From: Segatella copri
GTDB lineage: Bacteria > Bacteroidota > Bacteroidia > Bacteroidales > Bacteroidaceae
Reading direction: 5' to 3'
DNA: 64,000 nucleotides
Assembly (NCBI RefSeq): GCF_015074785.1
Contig: NZ_CP042464.1
Span: 620,001-684,000, forward strand
Shown: piece by piece, positions 25,201 through 33,997 of the stretch
Layout of the letters: the number at the start of each line of letters is the position of its first letter
Numbering within the stretch: the first letter of the stretch is position 1
Position numbers and translations under genes: made by a program
Notes under the pieces: model-generated
The model's database searches: none
What the model was told of the DNA's origin: nothing
Seen by the model: the letters and a program-made list of their open reading frames with translations, nothing else

Positions 25201-26058
25201 ATGACGATGAAAGTATTCAATAAGATTGTTGACCTCCAGAACGAACTCTTCATGTGTCGTAAGGAGGGAAAGGAAATCGGCCTTGTGCCAACTATGGGTG
25301 CGCTGCATGAGGGTCACGCCTCTCTTGTTAAGCGCAGTGTAAAGGAAAATGGCGTGACTGTAGTTTCTGTGTTCCTGAATCCTACACAGTTTAATGATCA
25401 GGGTGACTTGGATCGCTATCCTCGTACCCTCGATGCTGACTGCAAGCTCTTGGAGGCTTGTGGTGCTGACTATGTGTTTGCACCATCGGTGAAGGAGATG
25501 TATCCTACACCAGATACACGCCACTTTGAGTTTCCACCTGTTTCTACCGTGATGGAGGGTGCCAAGCGCCCGGGTCATTTCAATGGTGTATGTCAGGTAG
25601 TGAGCCGTCTTTTCTATATCGTTCGACCAACCCGTGCTTATTTCGGTGAGAAGGATTGGCAGCAGATTGCTGTCATCAAGCAGCTCGTGAAGTACATCAA
25701 CAGCGATGTTCAGATTGTAGAGTGTCCTATCATCCGTGATGAGGACGGTTTGGCTAAGAGCAGCCGTAATACTTTGCTGGCTCCTGATGAGCGTGCCATT
25801 GCGCCAAACATCTATAAGGCTCTGAAGGAGAGTGTGGAGTATGCCAAGACTCATACCGTACAGGAAACTCACGATAAGGTGGTTGCCGACATCAATGCTG
25901 TAGAGGGTCTGGAGGTAGAGTATTTCCAGATTGTGGATGGCGACAGCCTGCAGGATGTTTCTTCATGGGAGGATAGTGCATACGTGGTAGGTTGCATCAC
26001 CGTTTATTGCGGTAAGACTCCTATCCGTCTCATCGACCATATCAAGTATAAGGGATAA
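25201..26058 (+). CDS. panC: Pantothenate synthetase
   Basis: 285 aa (or 283 from ATG 25207). [13 protein letters not shown] is the ATP-binding HIGH-like motif, YFGEKDWQQ and SSRN the other conserved blocks. It joins pantoate and beta-alanine using ATP. The frame extends upstream to 25162, but a TTATTTTG -7-like element at 25177-25184 makes 25201 or 25207 the likely start. panD follows after 60 bp, so two steps of pantothenate synthesis are encoded together. Confidence 0.95.
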   Translation: MTMKVFNKIVDLQNELFMCRKEGKEIGLVPTMGALHEGHASLVKRSVKENGVTVVSVFLNPTQFNDQGDLDRYPRTLDADCKLLEACGADYVFAPSVKEMYPTPDTRHFEFPPVSTVMEGAKRPGHFNGVCQVVSRLFYIVRPTRAYFGEKDWQQIAVIKQLVKYINSDVQIVECPIIRDEDGLAKSSRNTLLAPDERAIAPNIYKALKESVEYAKTHTVQETHDKVVADINAVEGLEVEYFQIVDGDSLQDVSSWEDSAYVVGCITVYCGKTPIRLIDHIKYKG

Positions 26059-26118
26059 TTCCTCGATAGATATTCTTTATTAAGTTTAATCCGTAACAGA
26101 TCAAGTAATAACAGAACA

Positions 26119-26463
26119 ATGCAGATAGAAGTATTGAAGAGTAAGCTCCATTGTGTGACAGTAACTGAGGCTAACCTGAATTATATGGGTAGCATCACCA
26201 TCGATGAGGACCTGATGGACGCTGCTAATCTGATAGCAGGCGAGAAGGTTCAGATTGTAGATAACAACAATGGTGAGCGCTTGGAGACCTATATTATCAA
26301 GGGTGAGCGTGGCAGCGGTTGTATCTGCCTGAATGGTGCTGCAGCCCGCAAGGTGCAGGTGGGAGATACCGTCATCATCATCGCTTATGCCCTGATGGAC
26401 TTTGAGGAGGCTAAGACCTTCAAGCCAACCGTGGTTTTCCCAAAAGAGGGAAATAAGGTTTAA
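26119..26463 (+). CDS. panD: Aspartate 1-decarboxylase proenzyme
   Basis: 114 aa. The autocleavage site is Gly24-Ser25 in NYMGSITID; Ser25 becomes the pyruvoyl cofactor. Makes beta-alanine for PanC. Full-length for the family (C-terminus continues slightly beyond E. coli-like length). Ends ahead of a strong terminator. Confidence 0.95.
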   Translation: MQIEVLKSKLHCVTVTEANLNYMGSITIDEDLMDAANLIAGEKVQIVDNNNGERLETYIIKGERGSGCICLNGAAARKVQVGDTVIIIAYALMDFEEAKTFKPTVVFPKEGNKV

Positions 26464-26523
26464 ATATCGTATGATGATATAGAATTGTTTAAAGAATGAT
26501 TATCTCGTATGATAATCATAAAG

Positions 26524-26574
26524 AATATGCGTTCCTGTGGATAGATGAATCCGTAGGAACGCATATTTGTTTTG
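26524..26574 (+). terminator. Terminator of panC-panD
   Basis: atatgcgttcctgtgga (26525-26541) pairs with tccgtaggaacgcatat (26550-26566), with one mismatch, and is followed by TTGTTTTG. Confidence 0.85.
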
Positions 26575-26575
26575 T

Positions 26576-26644
26576 GACGATAAACTTGCGTTTCGGTGTG
26601 GCGAAATAGCGGTAAGCCACATCGATGGTGATGCCCTGTTCACG
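26576..26644 (-). pseudogene. Remnant of cysN (sulfate adenylyltransferase GTPase subunit)
   Basis: Read on the minus strand, these 23 codons give [14 protein letters not shown] followed by ATPKRKFIV, the G2-region signature of CysN/NodQ ([15 protein letters not shown]...KRKFI). Upstream codons do not continue CysN (THTLSI) and downstream ones run into the panD terminator (TKQICVP) before a stop. There is neither a P-loop nor the DTPGH motif. It is an isolated fragment, probably left after deletion of a cysN copy or from recombination with one elsewhere. Confidence 0.75.
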
Positions 26645-26715
26645 GATGGATAATGTATGTGTACCCTATATATAATGGTGTAATTACTATTTTATGAAGG
26701 TATAATTACGATGGG

Positions 26716-29700
26716 TTAAGGATAGATCTCGATATGGCTGCTGCCGGAGTTGCCATTCTTGATAATCCTTATCTGGGTGGTGATGCGCTCGCTCATCGTG
26801 TCGGTATGACTGATGACACCCACCTTCTTGCCTTGCGAACTTTGCAGCATGGCGAGGGAATCGATGACGGTGGCTAGGGTATCGGGGTCGAGGGTTCCGA
26901 AGCCTTCATCGATGAACAGGTTCTCGAAGGAGATGTTGCGGGAGGACAATGCCGACAAGCCCAAGGCTAAGCCCAGACTTACGATGAAGGTTTCGCCACC
27001 TGATAGGGAGGTGGTGTCTCGGATATCGTCGGCACGGTCGTGGTCGATGACTCGGATGCCCAGCGAATGCTTTACCTGCTGCAGTTCGTAACGGCTGTTG
27101 AACTTTCTGATTTCCTGGTTGGCGTGCGCTATCAGGAAACTGAGCGTATAGCATTGGGCTATCTTGCGAAGCGTCTTTCCGTCTGCTCCGATGGCATCTG
27201 TGATGGCTGTCCAGTCGTCCTTTTCCTGTGTTACGAGCTTCAGAGCCTCAGCCTTGTCACCCAACTGTTTTACGGCTTCCTGATGGTTCTGCATCCTGGC
27301 GTTGGCAGCAATCAGTTCGTTGCGCTGGCTTCTCTCCTGATACTCCTGCTGAATGGTCAAGAGAGCATCACGGGTTTGGGTAGGCTGATGTTCCAAGTGC
27401 TGCTGATGTGCCTTTTCTGCGCTCTGGTAAAGGGCGGTAGTCGAAGCCACGGCTTTCTCCTTTTCGTCCTTTTCCCGACGGATAGCGTTCCAGTCTTCGG
27501 CAGAGTGAAGCATCTCCCGGATGGTATTTCGGTCGATAAGGCTTGGCTCGATGCTCTTTTCTGCAAGCTGCTTGTTATATTCCTCAATCCAAAGGTCGAG
27601 TTCCTTTTCCTTCGTCTGCAGAGTCTCCTTTGTTGTCTTGTTCTGTGACAGCATGGTTTGATGCGAACCTTTACTGTTGGCGAGTTCTGCCTTCAGTTTG
27701 TTGATATTCTCGTTCTGGTCATCTGCTGCTTTTGTTGCTTCGTCCTTAGCTGCAGTCAGTCTTTGTTCAGCAGCATCTGGTTCTTCTCCATTCAGAATCT
27801 GCTTGAATTTCTCCTGCCATTCCTCCATTTCCTTCCTGGCGCTATTCCATGCTTGAGTAGCTTTCTCATAAGCTTCCTCCTTACTCTTTTGTTGTGAAGT
27901 AAGGTTGCTGGTAAGTGCTTTCTGCTCAGCCAGTTTTGTGGCGCAGGTTGATGCGCTTTCCTGGGCTTTGTTCAGTATCGTTGAAGCCTTGCTTTCATAC
28001 GCAGCTTCATCCTTTACAGCCTTATCCTTGAGTTGGGTCAGCCATTCTATCTCTTTCTGAATCTTGTTAAATTGGCTTAGCTTGCTGGTCGCATCTTTCG
28101 CCTTGTTTTCATAGATAGGCAAGAGTGATTTCAGTTCTGCCTCAGCCTTCGGAATCTTTGGATACTGGGCGATGAGCGCCTTCCAATCCTCTTCGTAAGT
28201 TGCTATTTCTCCCGAGAACTTTTCCTGTTGTTTCTGGAGCGTCTGTACTTCGCCGTCGTTCTGTTTTCTCTCGCCGGAAAGATCCTTCTCCTGTTTCTGC
28301 TGCAGTTTCAGCAGATCCTCCTTGACTTTCAGAAGTTGCGAGAGTTCCGTGGTGGCTTCCTCAAACTGTCTGTTGTCGGTATGATAAGGATGGGTCGTGC
28401 TGCCACAGAGCGGACAAGGCTTGCCTTCGGTCAGGTTGGCACGATGAATCTCCCATTTCTCACTCACCATGAGGGTATAGGCATTTCTCAGCGTCAGGGT
28501 CTCTTGGGTCAGAGCCTCGATGGTCAACTTGCCCAGGGCTGCATCTATCTCTGCGTTTCTCTTGCCCAAGACCAGAATGCGCTCCTCATTCTTCTGCTTT
28601 TCTGTTGTGGCAGCATCGAGATGAGCCACAACCTTGATGGCTTGCTGGACATCCTGCAGTTTTCTGTCGGCTACAGTCTTGCTGTTCTGCAGTTCCTCTA
28701 TATTCTGTCCGGCAGTCTTATTTCTTTCCGTCTCCCAAGCCTGTTCAGCGGCTTGCGTCGCTTCGTACAGAACCTGTTTCTGCTTGGCAATCTCTTCCTG
28801 TGTCGCTTTGAGGGCAAGGTTCGCTTTCTCCGTTTCTGTTTCCCATTTTTGGATGTTTCGGTCGTTTTCCTCCACGTCTTTCTGGGCAGATTGATTCTCT
28901 TTCTGCGCCAACTCCAATGCCTCTTTCTTTTCTTTCAGATTCGGCATTGCCGCTTCCATTTTTGTTTTCAGCGCCCTTGCTTCAGCGATGACCGGCAGCG
29001 CCTTTTCTAGCTGTTCCTGTGCCTTGCTTACTGCTTCCTTCAGACTGGCGAGAGTTTTCTCGCTTTCGCTGATGGCAGACTCTTGACTTTTGATGTTTGC
29101 TTCCGCTTTCAGAATGTTTTCTTCCTGTTCGTGGATGCTTTGCGTCTGTCGCTCTACTTCCTGCAGCTGGTTGACGGCAGGCTGTACTTCATCGTGCAAC
29201 TGCAGACGGAGAATCTGGGCTTGCATCGCTTTAATGGCATCTGCTGCTTGCTTCATATCAGTCTGGCTGATAGCGATTTGCTTGATTTGTTTATCATTTT
29301 CCTCAAACCATTGCAGATCTTTCGAGATGGCTTTCATCTGGCTGTCGAGTTCCTTCTCAGCCTTTTCCAGATGGTCGATTTTCTCCTGTAGTTGGGCGAG
29401 TTCTTCATCGTTTAGCAGGTTCTGTTTTACGGCTTCCACCGATGCTGCTATCTGGTTGTAGGCATCCGTTGCCTGGTCTTTTGCTTTCTTGATTTCAGTA
29501 GCGATGTTCGTATAAGTTTCCTCGCATCCGATGAGTTTTTCCAGGAGTTCGTACCGCTCGTTTTCCTTTGCCGTCAGGAAGTTGGCAAACGAGCCTTGGG
29601 CGATGAGCACGGTACGGAGAAACTGGTCGTAGTCGAGTCCGATGATGTTCGGCAGCTCGTTCCAGTCGGCAGTTTCCTCCGTTATTTCTTCGCCGTTTCT

Positions 29701-30126
29701 CGTGATTTTATAGAGCGCAGTCTTGGCGTTCTCGTAGCGCACTCTCTGGAATCTGACGTGCCATTCTGCGCGGTAGATGCTGCCGTTGTTGGCAAGGAAG
29801 GTGAGTTTGCTGTAACCCTCTTTCTTGCCACGGGTCAGGATGTTTCGGCTGTCGGTAGGAGCCAGACGGTTACTTTCGCTGGCATCGGCAGCTCCGAAAA
29901 TCTCGATGTTCTGGTTCTTGTCGCCTTTCTTCCTGGGGTAGCGAGGGGCGCGGTTGTAGAGAGCCAGACAGATAGCATCGAGTAGGGTAGACTTGCCACT
30001 TCCCGTCGGACCTACGATGCTGAAGATGGTGCTCTCGCCTAAGGCACCTTCTTCAAAGTTGATGACCTCGCCTCCCTGTTTGTCAAGCGAAGCGAGGTTG
30101 AGTATTTCGAGTTGTAGGAATTTCAT
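26716..30126 (-). CDS. sbcC: SbcC, ATPase subunit of the SbcCD nuclease
   Basis: 1136 aa. Walker A GPTGSGKST at 39-47, two very long coiled-coil arms, the zinc-hook CPLCGSTTHP at about 570, ABC signature SLSGGETF at about 1040 and Walker B LFIDEGFGTLD. It forms with SbcD a Mre11-Rad50-like complex that opens hairpins and processes double-strand breaks. The gene overlaps sbcD by 4 nt (ATGA at 30123-30126). Length is typical. Confidence 0.95.
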   Translation of the reverse strand: MKFLQLEILNLASLDKQGGEVINFEEGALGESTIFSIVGPTGSGKSTLLDAICLALYNRAPRYPRKKGDKNQNIEIFGAADASESNRLAPTDSRNILTRGKKEGYSKLTFLANNGSIYRAEWHVRFQRVRYENAKTALYKITRNGEEITEETADWNELPNIIGLDYDQFLRTVLIAQGSFANFLTAKENERYELLEKLIGCEETYTNIATEIKKAKDQATDAYNQIAASVEAVKQNLLNDEELAQLQEKIDHLEKAEKELDSQMKAISKDLQWFEENDKQIKQIAISQTDMKQAADAIKAMQAQILRLQLHDEVQPAVNQLQEVERQTQSIHEQEENILKAEANIKSQESAISESEKTLASLKEAVSKAQEQLEKALPVIAEARALKTKMEAAMPNLKEKKEALELAQKENQSAQKDVEENDRNIQKWETETEKANLALKATQEEIAKQKQVLYEATQAAEQAWETERNKTAGQNIEELQNSKTVADRKLQDVQQAIKVVAHLDAATTEKQKNEERILVLGKRNAEIDAALGKLTIEALTQETLTLRNAYTLMVSEKWEIHRANLTEGKPCPLCGSTTHPYHTDNRQFEEATTELSQLLKVKEDLLKLQQKQEKDLSGERKQNDGEVQTLQKQQEKFSGEIATYEEDWKALIAQYPKIPKAEAELKSLLPIYENKAKDATSKLSQFNKIQKEIEWLTQLKDKAVKDEAAYESKASTILNKAQESASTCATKLAEQKALTSNLTSQQKSKEEAYEKATQAWNSARKEMEEWQEKFKQILNGEEPDAAEQRLTAAKDEATKAADDQNENINKLKAELANSKGSHQTMLSQNKTTKETLQTKEKELDLWIEEYNKQLAEKSIEPSLIDRNTIREMLHSAEDWNAIRREKDEKEKAVASTTALYQSAEKAHQQHLEHQPTQTRDALLTIQQEYQERSQRNELIAANARMQNHQEAVKQLGDKAEALKLVTQEKDDWTAITDAIGADGKTLRKIAQCYTLSFLIAHANQEIRKFNSRYELQQVKHSLGIRVIDHDRADDIRDTTSLSGGETFIVSLGLALGLSALSSRNISFENLFIDEGFGTLDPDTLATVIDSLAMLQSSQGKKVGVISHTDTMSERITTQIRIIKNGNSGSSHIEIYP

Positions 30127-31436
30127 AATGATGATGTCGTTAATAAATCGGATAACATTTTCTCCTGTCTTTCGTTCATCGGAGCGTTGTGCCTGATGGC
30201 GAAGGCTTCCTTCAGCGTGTCGAGCGGAGGACGGTTGATGATGTCTTCTATACTGGTGATGTGCTGGGAACCCTGGATGGTGGAGAGGTCCAGTTGTGGG
30301 ATGATGCGCTGGATTTTGCAGAGCACGGCATCCTTTTCGTTGACGAGTTTCTCCAGTTCCTTGATGTCATCGCTGGTCAGTTTCTCCTGTTTCACCTTCA
30401 GCATCACGTAGTCGAAATGGTCGCTCAGTTCGCCGTCAGTTCTCTCTGAAAGTTCTGAATTGATGAGCTTCTGCCATTTCTTGAAGGTCAGCTCTTCCTC
30501 ATCTTCGGGCAGGATGCGGAGGGCGTGCTGAGGCTTGTATTCCAGGAAATCTACTTTCCATTCCTTGCTCTTGCCGGTTTCTTTTCTCTCCTCCTCTTCT
30601 CCGTGTTCTATGGTGATGAGGTCGATTCCGTGGGTGTAGTCTTTCTCGGCAAACGACATCGGGAGGATACTTCCCGTATATCTTGCCCAGTCGGTGTTCC
30701 ATATATGTTGCCGTTTGTGGATGTGTCCGCAAGTCATATAGTCGGGATGGTCGTTCCATCCTTCCAGGTCCACTTCCTCCTGTCCGCCGATGATGATTTT
30801 CTCGCTCGCATCCTTCTTGGCGATATCTGAACCCTTGGCGTACATGTGTGCCATCATGATGCATTTCCTGCCCGGGTATTTCTTTCGAGCCTCAGCCGTC
30901 AGTTCTCTCAGAAAGTCGTTGACTCCCTGCGAGTAGCTGGCGTTCTGCACCACATCGCTTCTTAGGAAAGGTACGGCGAGGATGATGACTTCTTCTCCTG
31001 CCTCGTTGGTTACGGGGATGATGAGGTCATCGAAGGAATAGATCCAATGTCCGCCGGTTTTATCATCGTCCTCGCTTGCTCCCTGCTGCCAGATTTTCCT
31101 TACGTTACCTCTTATTTCCACGTGGTATCGTGTGAGCAGCGGACGGGGAGCCTCCAGTCGGCTGGCGGAATCGTGGTTGCCGGCGGTAATGATGACCTGC
31201 ATGTTCGGGCACAGTTGGGTAGCATCGGCAAGAAACTCGTAATAAACGGTCTGTGCCGCTGCCGATGGATTTCCGTTATCAAAGATGTCTCCTGCGATGA
31301 GGAGAGCATCGGGCTTTTGTTCAGCGATTTGTTCCAGGAGCCATTTCAGGAAATGCTTGTGTTCCGGCAGACGGTCGTTGCCGTGAAACAGGTTGCCCAG
31401 GTGCCAGTCGCTGGTTGCTAATATCTTCATACTCAT
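30123..31436 (-). CDS. sbcD: SbcD, nuclease subunit of SbcCD
   Basis: 437 aa. Calcineurin-like phosphoesterase motifs TSDWHLGN, AGDIFDNGNPS, AGNHDSASR, MAHMYAKG and CGHIHKRQ, with all metal ligands of the Mre11/SbcD family present. The C-terminal part binds SbcC. ATG at 31436 or 31430 (MSMKI). First gene of the sbcDC operon, with a repeat-bearing leader of about 90 nt. Confidence 0.95.
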   Translation of the reverse strand: MSMKILATSDWHLGNLFHGNDRLPEHKHFLKWLLEQIAEQKPDALLIAGDIFDNGNPSAAAQTVYYEFLADATQLCPNMQVIITAGNHDSASRLEAPRPLLTRYHVEIRGNVRKIWQQGASEDDDKTGGHWIYSFDDLIIPVTNEAGEEVIILAVPFLRSDVVQNASYSQGVNDFLRELTAEARKKYPGRKCIMMAHMYAKGSDIAKKDASEKIIIGGQEEVDLEGWNDHPDYMTCGHIHKRQHIWNTDWARYTGSILPMSFAEKDYTHGIDLITIEHGEEEERKETGKSKEWKVDFLEYKPQHALRILPEDEEELTFKKWQKLINSELSERTDGELSDHFDYVMLKVKQEKLTSDDIKELEKLVNEKDAVLCKIQRIIPQLDLSTIQGSQHITSIEDIINRPPLDTLKEAFAIRHNAPMNERQEKMLSDLLTTSSL

Positions 31437-31473
31437 AAGAATGTCTAATCTTAGTCTTTTTCTTTGTCTTTGT

Positions 31474-31526
31474 CTTGCAATCCTTTAGCCTTTTGCTTGC
31501 AATCCTTTGACCTTTGGCTTACAATC
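31474..31526 (-). repeat. 22-bp tandem repeats in the sbcD leader
   Basis: cttgcaatcctttagccttttg (31474-31495) and a near copy (31496-31517, 18 of 22 bases) with a partial third unit to 31526. It lies between the sbcD promoter and its ATG, so it is transcribed. Confidence 0.7.
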
Positions 31527-31532
31527 TGACTA

Positions 31533-31563
31533 CAAAGTTAACACAATTATTTGGGATACGCAA
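31533..31563 (-). promoter_or_regulatory. Promoter of sbcDC
   Basis: On the minus strand TTG (31561-31563), 20 bp, TAACTTTG (31533-31540); transcript start near 31526. Confidence 0.75.
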
Positions 31564-31624
31564 AGAAATAAGCTCAAAAAACGAAGAATTATGGCCGGAA
31601 AAGTAAAGATATTCAGGAAAAGTC

Positions 31625-31655
31625 TTGTTTTATATCTGATAAAGTTGTATCTTTG
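31625..31655 (+). promoter_or_regulatory. Promoter of the HU-like gene
   Basis: TTG at 31625-31627, 20 bp, TATCTTTG at 31648-31655. The predicted start near 31662 falls at the very edge of the palindromic repeats. Confidence 0.75.
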
Positions 31656-31663
31656 CAAGATAG

Positions 31664-31759
31664 AAATCTTCGTTCACCGACGTTGAACCGACATTCACCG
31701 ACGCTGAACCGCCGTTCATCGACGCTGAACGGACATTCAGCGTCGGTGAACGGAGATTT
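31664..31759 (+). repeat. Four 21-bp tandem palindromic units in the HU-like leader
   Basis: Units begin at 31671, 31692, 31713 and 31734. Each has gttca/attca...tgaac arms around a 7-bp core. The core reads ccgacgc-like in units 1-3 and its reverse complement gcgtcgg in unit 4. As a result the outer ends (31664-31687 and 31736-31759) form a 24-bp inverted repeat with two mismatches, able to fold into one long hairpin in the RNA. Confidence 0.85.
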
Positions 31760-31889
31760 CTCCTTGGATAAAATACTTTTCTTCCTAGGTTTGTGGTCTT
31801 TTCTTCTTAGGTATGATCATAAATACTGTAGGATGCAAAGGCTGCTGCAATAAGGAGTGATAAAAATCTTAATAAGAAAGGAAACTGAT

Positions 31890-32528
31890 ATGGCTAAGTA
31901 CAAGTTGCAAGAGTTGAATGATTTGCGTGATGAAGGCAAGCGCAGAGTTTATCCCAAGATGGTGACCAACCGTACACTATCCCGAAAAGAGTTCGTCAAG
32001 ATGATGCAGAACTACCATCGCGGTATTTCGGAAAGTACCACGGAGGCTGTATTGACCGATGTGGTTGATATGCTGACAGATATGCTCTCCATGGGGTACA
32101 ACGTGAATCTGGAAGGTTTCGGCACCTTCTCCCTCTCCCTCGCTTTCGAGGATGAGAAGCCTAGGGAAATTCTGAATCCAGATGATAAGATGACGTACCG
32201 CAAGGTGGGAGTGAAGGACATCAACTTCAAGGCGTCCCCAGAGTTTATCAAGGAGGTGAAGCGTGAAACCGACCGTGACCTGGAGCGTGATATGGGTGGT
32301 GTAAAGGTGATTCGCAAGCAGCTCTATTCCAAGGAAGAGCGCATCGCCCGTGCCCTGGAGGTGATAGAGAAGTACGGAGTCCTCACCCTAGGCGATTATG
32401 CCTCCATCAACAACCTGAGCCGTACTGCCGCCTCTATGGAACTGAAGGAGCTGACAAATGACAAGACTTCGCCGATAGATTCACTAGGCCGCGGCAGTCA
32501 TAAGGTTTGGGTGAAGAGAAAAGAATAA
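31890..32528 (+). CDS. HU/IHF-family DNA-binding protein with C-terminal extension
   Basis: 212 aa. Residues about 15-125 are the HU-related domain common in Bacteroidota (RTLSRKEFVKMMQNYHRGISESTTEAVL, then NVNLEGFGTFSLSL). The last 70 residues (EERIARALEVIEKYGVLTLGDYASINNLSRTAASMELKEL) look like a winged-helix. The ATG at 31890 with AAAGGAAA before it is chosen over the GTG at 31857. It likely shapes nucleoid structure or regulates genes. Its promoter lies 230 bp upstream, leaving a long repeat-containing leader. Confidence 0.85.
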   Translation: MAKYKLQELNDLRDEGKRRVYPKMVTNRTLSRKEFVKMMQNYHRGISESTTEAVLTDVVDMLTDMLSMGYNVNLEGFGTFSLSLAFEDEKPREILNPDDKMTYRKVGVKDINFKASPEFIKEVKRETDRDLERDMGGVKVIRKQLYSKEERIARALEVIEKYGVLTLGDYASINNLSRTAASMELKELTNDKTSPIDSLGRGSHKVWVKRKE

Positions 32529-32549
32529 ATGCAAATATCTCTCAGAATA

Positions 32550-32581
32550 TTTGTTAGTTTCAATTCTTTTTCGTATTTTTG
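32550..32581 (+). promoter_or_regulatory. Promoter of the MNT-HEPN module
   Basis: TTTG at 32550-32553, 20 bp, TATTTTTG at 32574-32581; ATG at 32606 follows 24 bp later. Confidence 0.75.
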
Positions 32582-32605
32582 CGGTGTAATTAAAATGATA
32601 GTGTT

Positions 32606-32944
32606 ATGACGACAATAACAAGGGAACATCTTGAAGATGAGGTACTCAAGTCGATTCAGAAGAAAGCGGAGTCGATTATGCCGAAAGATGCCAAGGTTAT
32701 CCTTTTCGGGTCAAGGGCTAGAAGGGATGCTAAAGCAGATTCCGACTGGGACATCCTTGTGCTTCTGAACAAGGATAAGATAGATGAGCAGGATCATGAT
32801 AATTACACCTATCCTCTTTGGGAATTGGGATGGCAAATCAATCAGATGATTCACCCGATAGTGTATTCGATGAAGGATTGGCAGAGCAAAAAGGGCAGTC
32901 CTTTTTATAATAATGTAGAAGAGGAAGGGGTGATGCTATGCTAG
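32606..32944 (+). CDS. MNT-type minimal nucleotidyltransferase
   Basis: 112 aa. The motif FGSRARRDAKADSDWDILV carries the GS and D-x-D catalytic signature of the polymerase-beta fold. In MNT-HEPN modules such proteins act as antitoxins by attaching nucleotides to, and so silencing, the HEPN RNase. Overlaps the HEPN gene by 7 nt (32938-32944). Length is normal. Confidence 0.85.
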   Translation: MTTITREHLEDEVLKSIQKKAESIMPKDAKVILFGSRARRDAKADSDWDILVLLNKDKIDEQDHDNYTYPLWELGWQINQMIHPIVYSMKDWQSKKGSPFYNNVEEEGVMLC

Positions 32945-33336
32945 AGGGCCAACAACGTAGAGATCTTGTACACTACAGGATAGAAAAAGCTTATAAGAGT
33001 TTTGATGAGGCTAAGGGCGTGGCAAAATTGAAGTATTGGAATTTGACGGGAAATCGTTTGTATTATACTGTATTCCATATGGCTTCTGCTTTGTTACTTG
33101 ACAAGGGCTTTACTGCAAAGACTCATGCCGGTGTAATACATTTAGTTGGAGAGAAATTTATTGCCACAGGTTTGTTGGATCGCACTTATGGAAAGTTGTT
33201 CTCTCGTCTATATGAACTTCGGCAGTCTGGTGATTATGATGATACCTTTGATGCTACAGAAGAAGAGGTCTTGCCGTATTTTGAGAAAGTAGAGAATTTT
33301 ATCAAAGATATGGAAGCGTTGATTACTCATAAGTAA
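32938..33336 (+). CDS. HEPN-domain protein, toxin partner of MNT
   Basis: 132 aa, all-helical. LVHYRIEKAYKSFDEAK, NRLYYTVFHMASALLLDKGF, then KTHAGVIHLVGEKFI and RLYELRQSGDYDD follow HEPN proteins of the abortive RNase type; the RQSGDY segment corresponds to the R-x4-6-H-like region, where the His is not evident. The reading is by family layout and by its MNT neighbour. Confidence 0.8.
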   Translation: MLEGQQRRDLVHYRIEKAYKSFDEAKGVAKLKYWNLTGNRLYYTVFHMASALLLDKGFTAKTHAGVIHLVGEKFIATGLLDRTYGKLFSRLYELRQSGDYDDTFDATEEEVLPYFEKVENFIKDMEALITHK

Positions 33337-33365
33337 CATGTGTAAATATTTAAAATGATAGTATT

Positions 33366-33500
33366 ATGACGACAGATAGCCGTTATTTTGCGCAAAAAGC
33401 AATAGATGCCGCAAATGAATTGTGGGATAAGGGCTTGATAGATGAAGAAACTATTGAGCAATGGAAGCATGAGCATATGAGAACGCCTTATTCTGAATAA
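33366..33500 (+). CDS. 44-aa small protein downstream of MNT-HEPN
   Basis: MTTDSRYFAQKAIDAANELWDKG... ending RTPYSE. Its leader (aaatgatagt.ttatgacgac) copies that of the MNT gene, showing that a start region was duplicated. Helical, acidic, in the style of small antitoxins. Not paired with a recognisable toxin. Function unknown. Confidence 0.55.
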   Translation: MTTDSRYFAQKAIDAANELWDKGLIDEETIEQWKHEHMRTPYSE

Positions 33501-33530
33501 ATGTATCAAACTTAATTGTTTAATCGTATT

Positions 33531-33656
33531 ATGAATGCAACATTACAAAAGAAAAAGTTACAATCAGAGTTAGATAAGGCTATTCTCAATGTAAAGGAGG
33601 GGAATGTCAAGAACTTCGATACATTGGAGGATATGATGAACTATCTGGAAGCTTAG
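33531..33656 (+). CDS. 41-aa small helical protein
   Basis: MNATLQKKKLQSELDKAILN ... ending TLEDMMNYLEA. It lies 30 bp after the 44-aa ORF, same strand, and looks like a short antitoxin fragment without its toxin. Stop at 33654-33656, just before the large inverted repeat at 33694, whose insertion may have removed a partner. Confidence 0.5.
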   Translation: MNATLQKKKLQSELDKAILNVKEGNVKNFDTLEDMMNYLEA

Positions 33657-33693
33657 ACATGAGTATAAAATGCCTGGTTAAGAAGTAAATCAT

Positions 33694-33997
33694 TGAACTT
33701 TTGCATGTGGTTCAAGCACGGGCTGAAGGCCCAAAAGCTCCTAGCCCAAGGCAACACCCTGGGTATTAAGGCGTTGTCCCCTTGCGCCCTGTAAGGGCAA
33801 AAGCCTTGAATATATGCTGCTTTATAACCAATTTTATTTGGGATTTGCAAGATGAATGCTTGCTAGGAGTAAAAATATTATACGAAGCTTTTGCCCTTAC
33901 AGGGCGCATTGTTGACTGCGAGTGTACCCAGGGCGTTGCCCTGGGCTAAGAGCTTTTGGGCTTTCAGCCCGTTATTGAGCCACCTGTAAATGTTCTA
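33694..33997. mobile_element. MITE/REP-like element with ~115-bp inverted arms
   Basis: The left arm (33694-33817) and right arm (33885-33997) are near reverse complements. They share gcgccctgtaagggcaaaag, gcccaaaagctc.tagcccagg and gggctgaa.gccc blocks. A spacer of about 65 bp separates them. No coding capacity is supported. It resembles short Bacteroidota repeats seen elsewhere in intergenic DNA, but no target-site duplication is evident. The right arm overlaps the stop codon of the minus-strand 57-aa gene. Confidence 0.75.

Noticed and set aside
26716..30126. Several antisense frames of 80-260 codons over sbcC
   Set aside because: Leu/Phe-rich mirrors of the coiled-coil codons; no promoters or start signals.
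31653..31853. 66-codon frame through the 21-bp repeats (SPTLNRH-type heptad repeats)
   Set aside because: No ribosome-binding site; the frame only reflects the 21-bp period, and the real HU-like gene starts at 31890.
33653..33850. 65-codon minus-strand frame in the inverted repeat
   Set aside because: Lies entirely in the non-coding palindromic arm.
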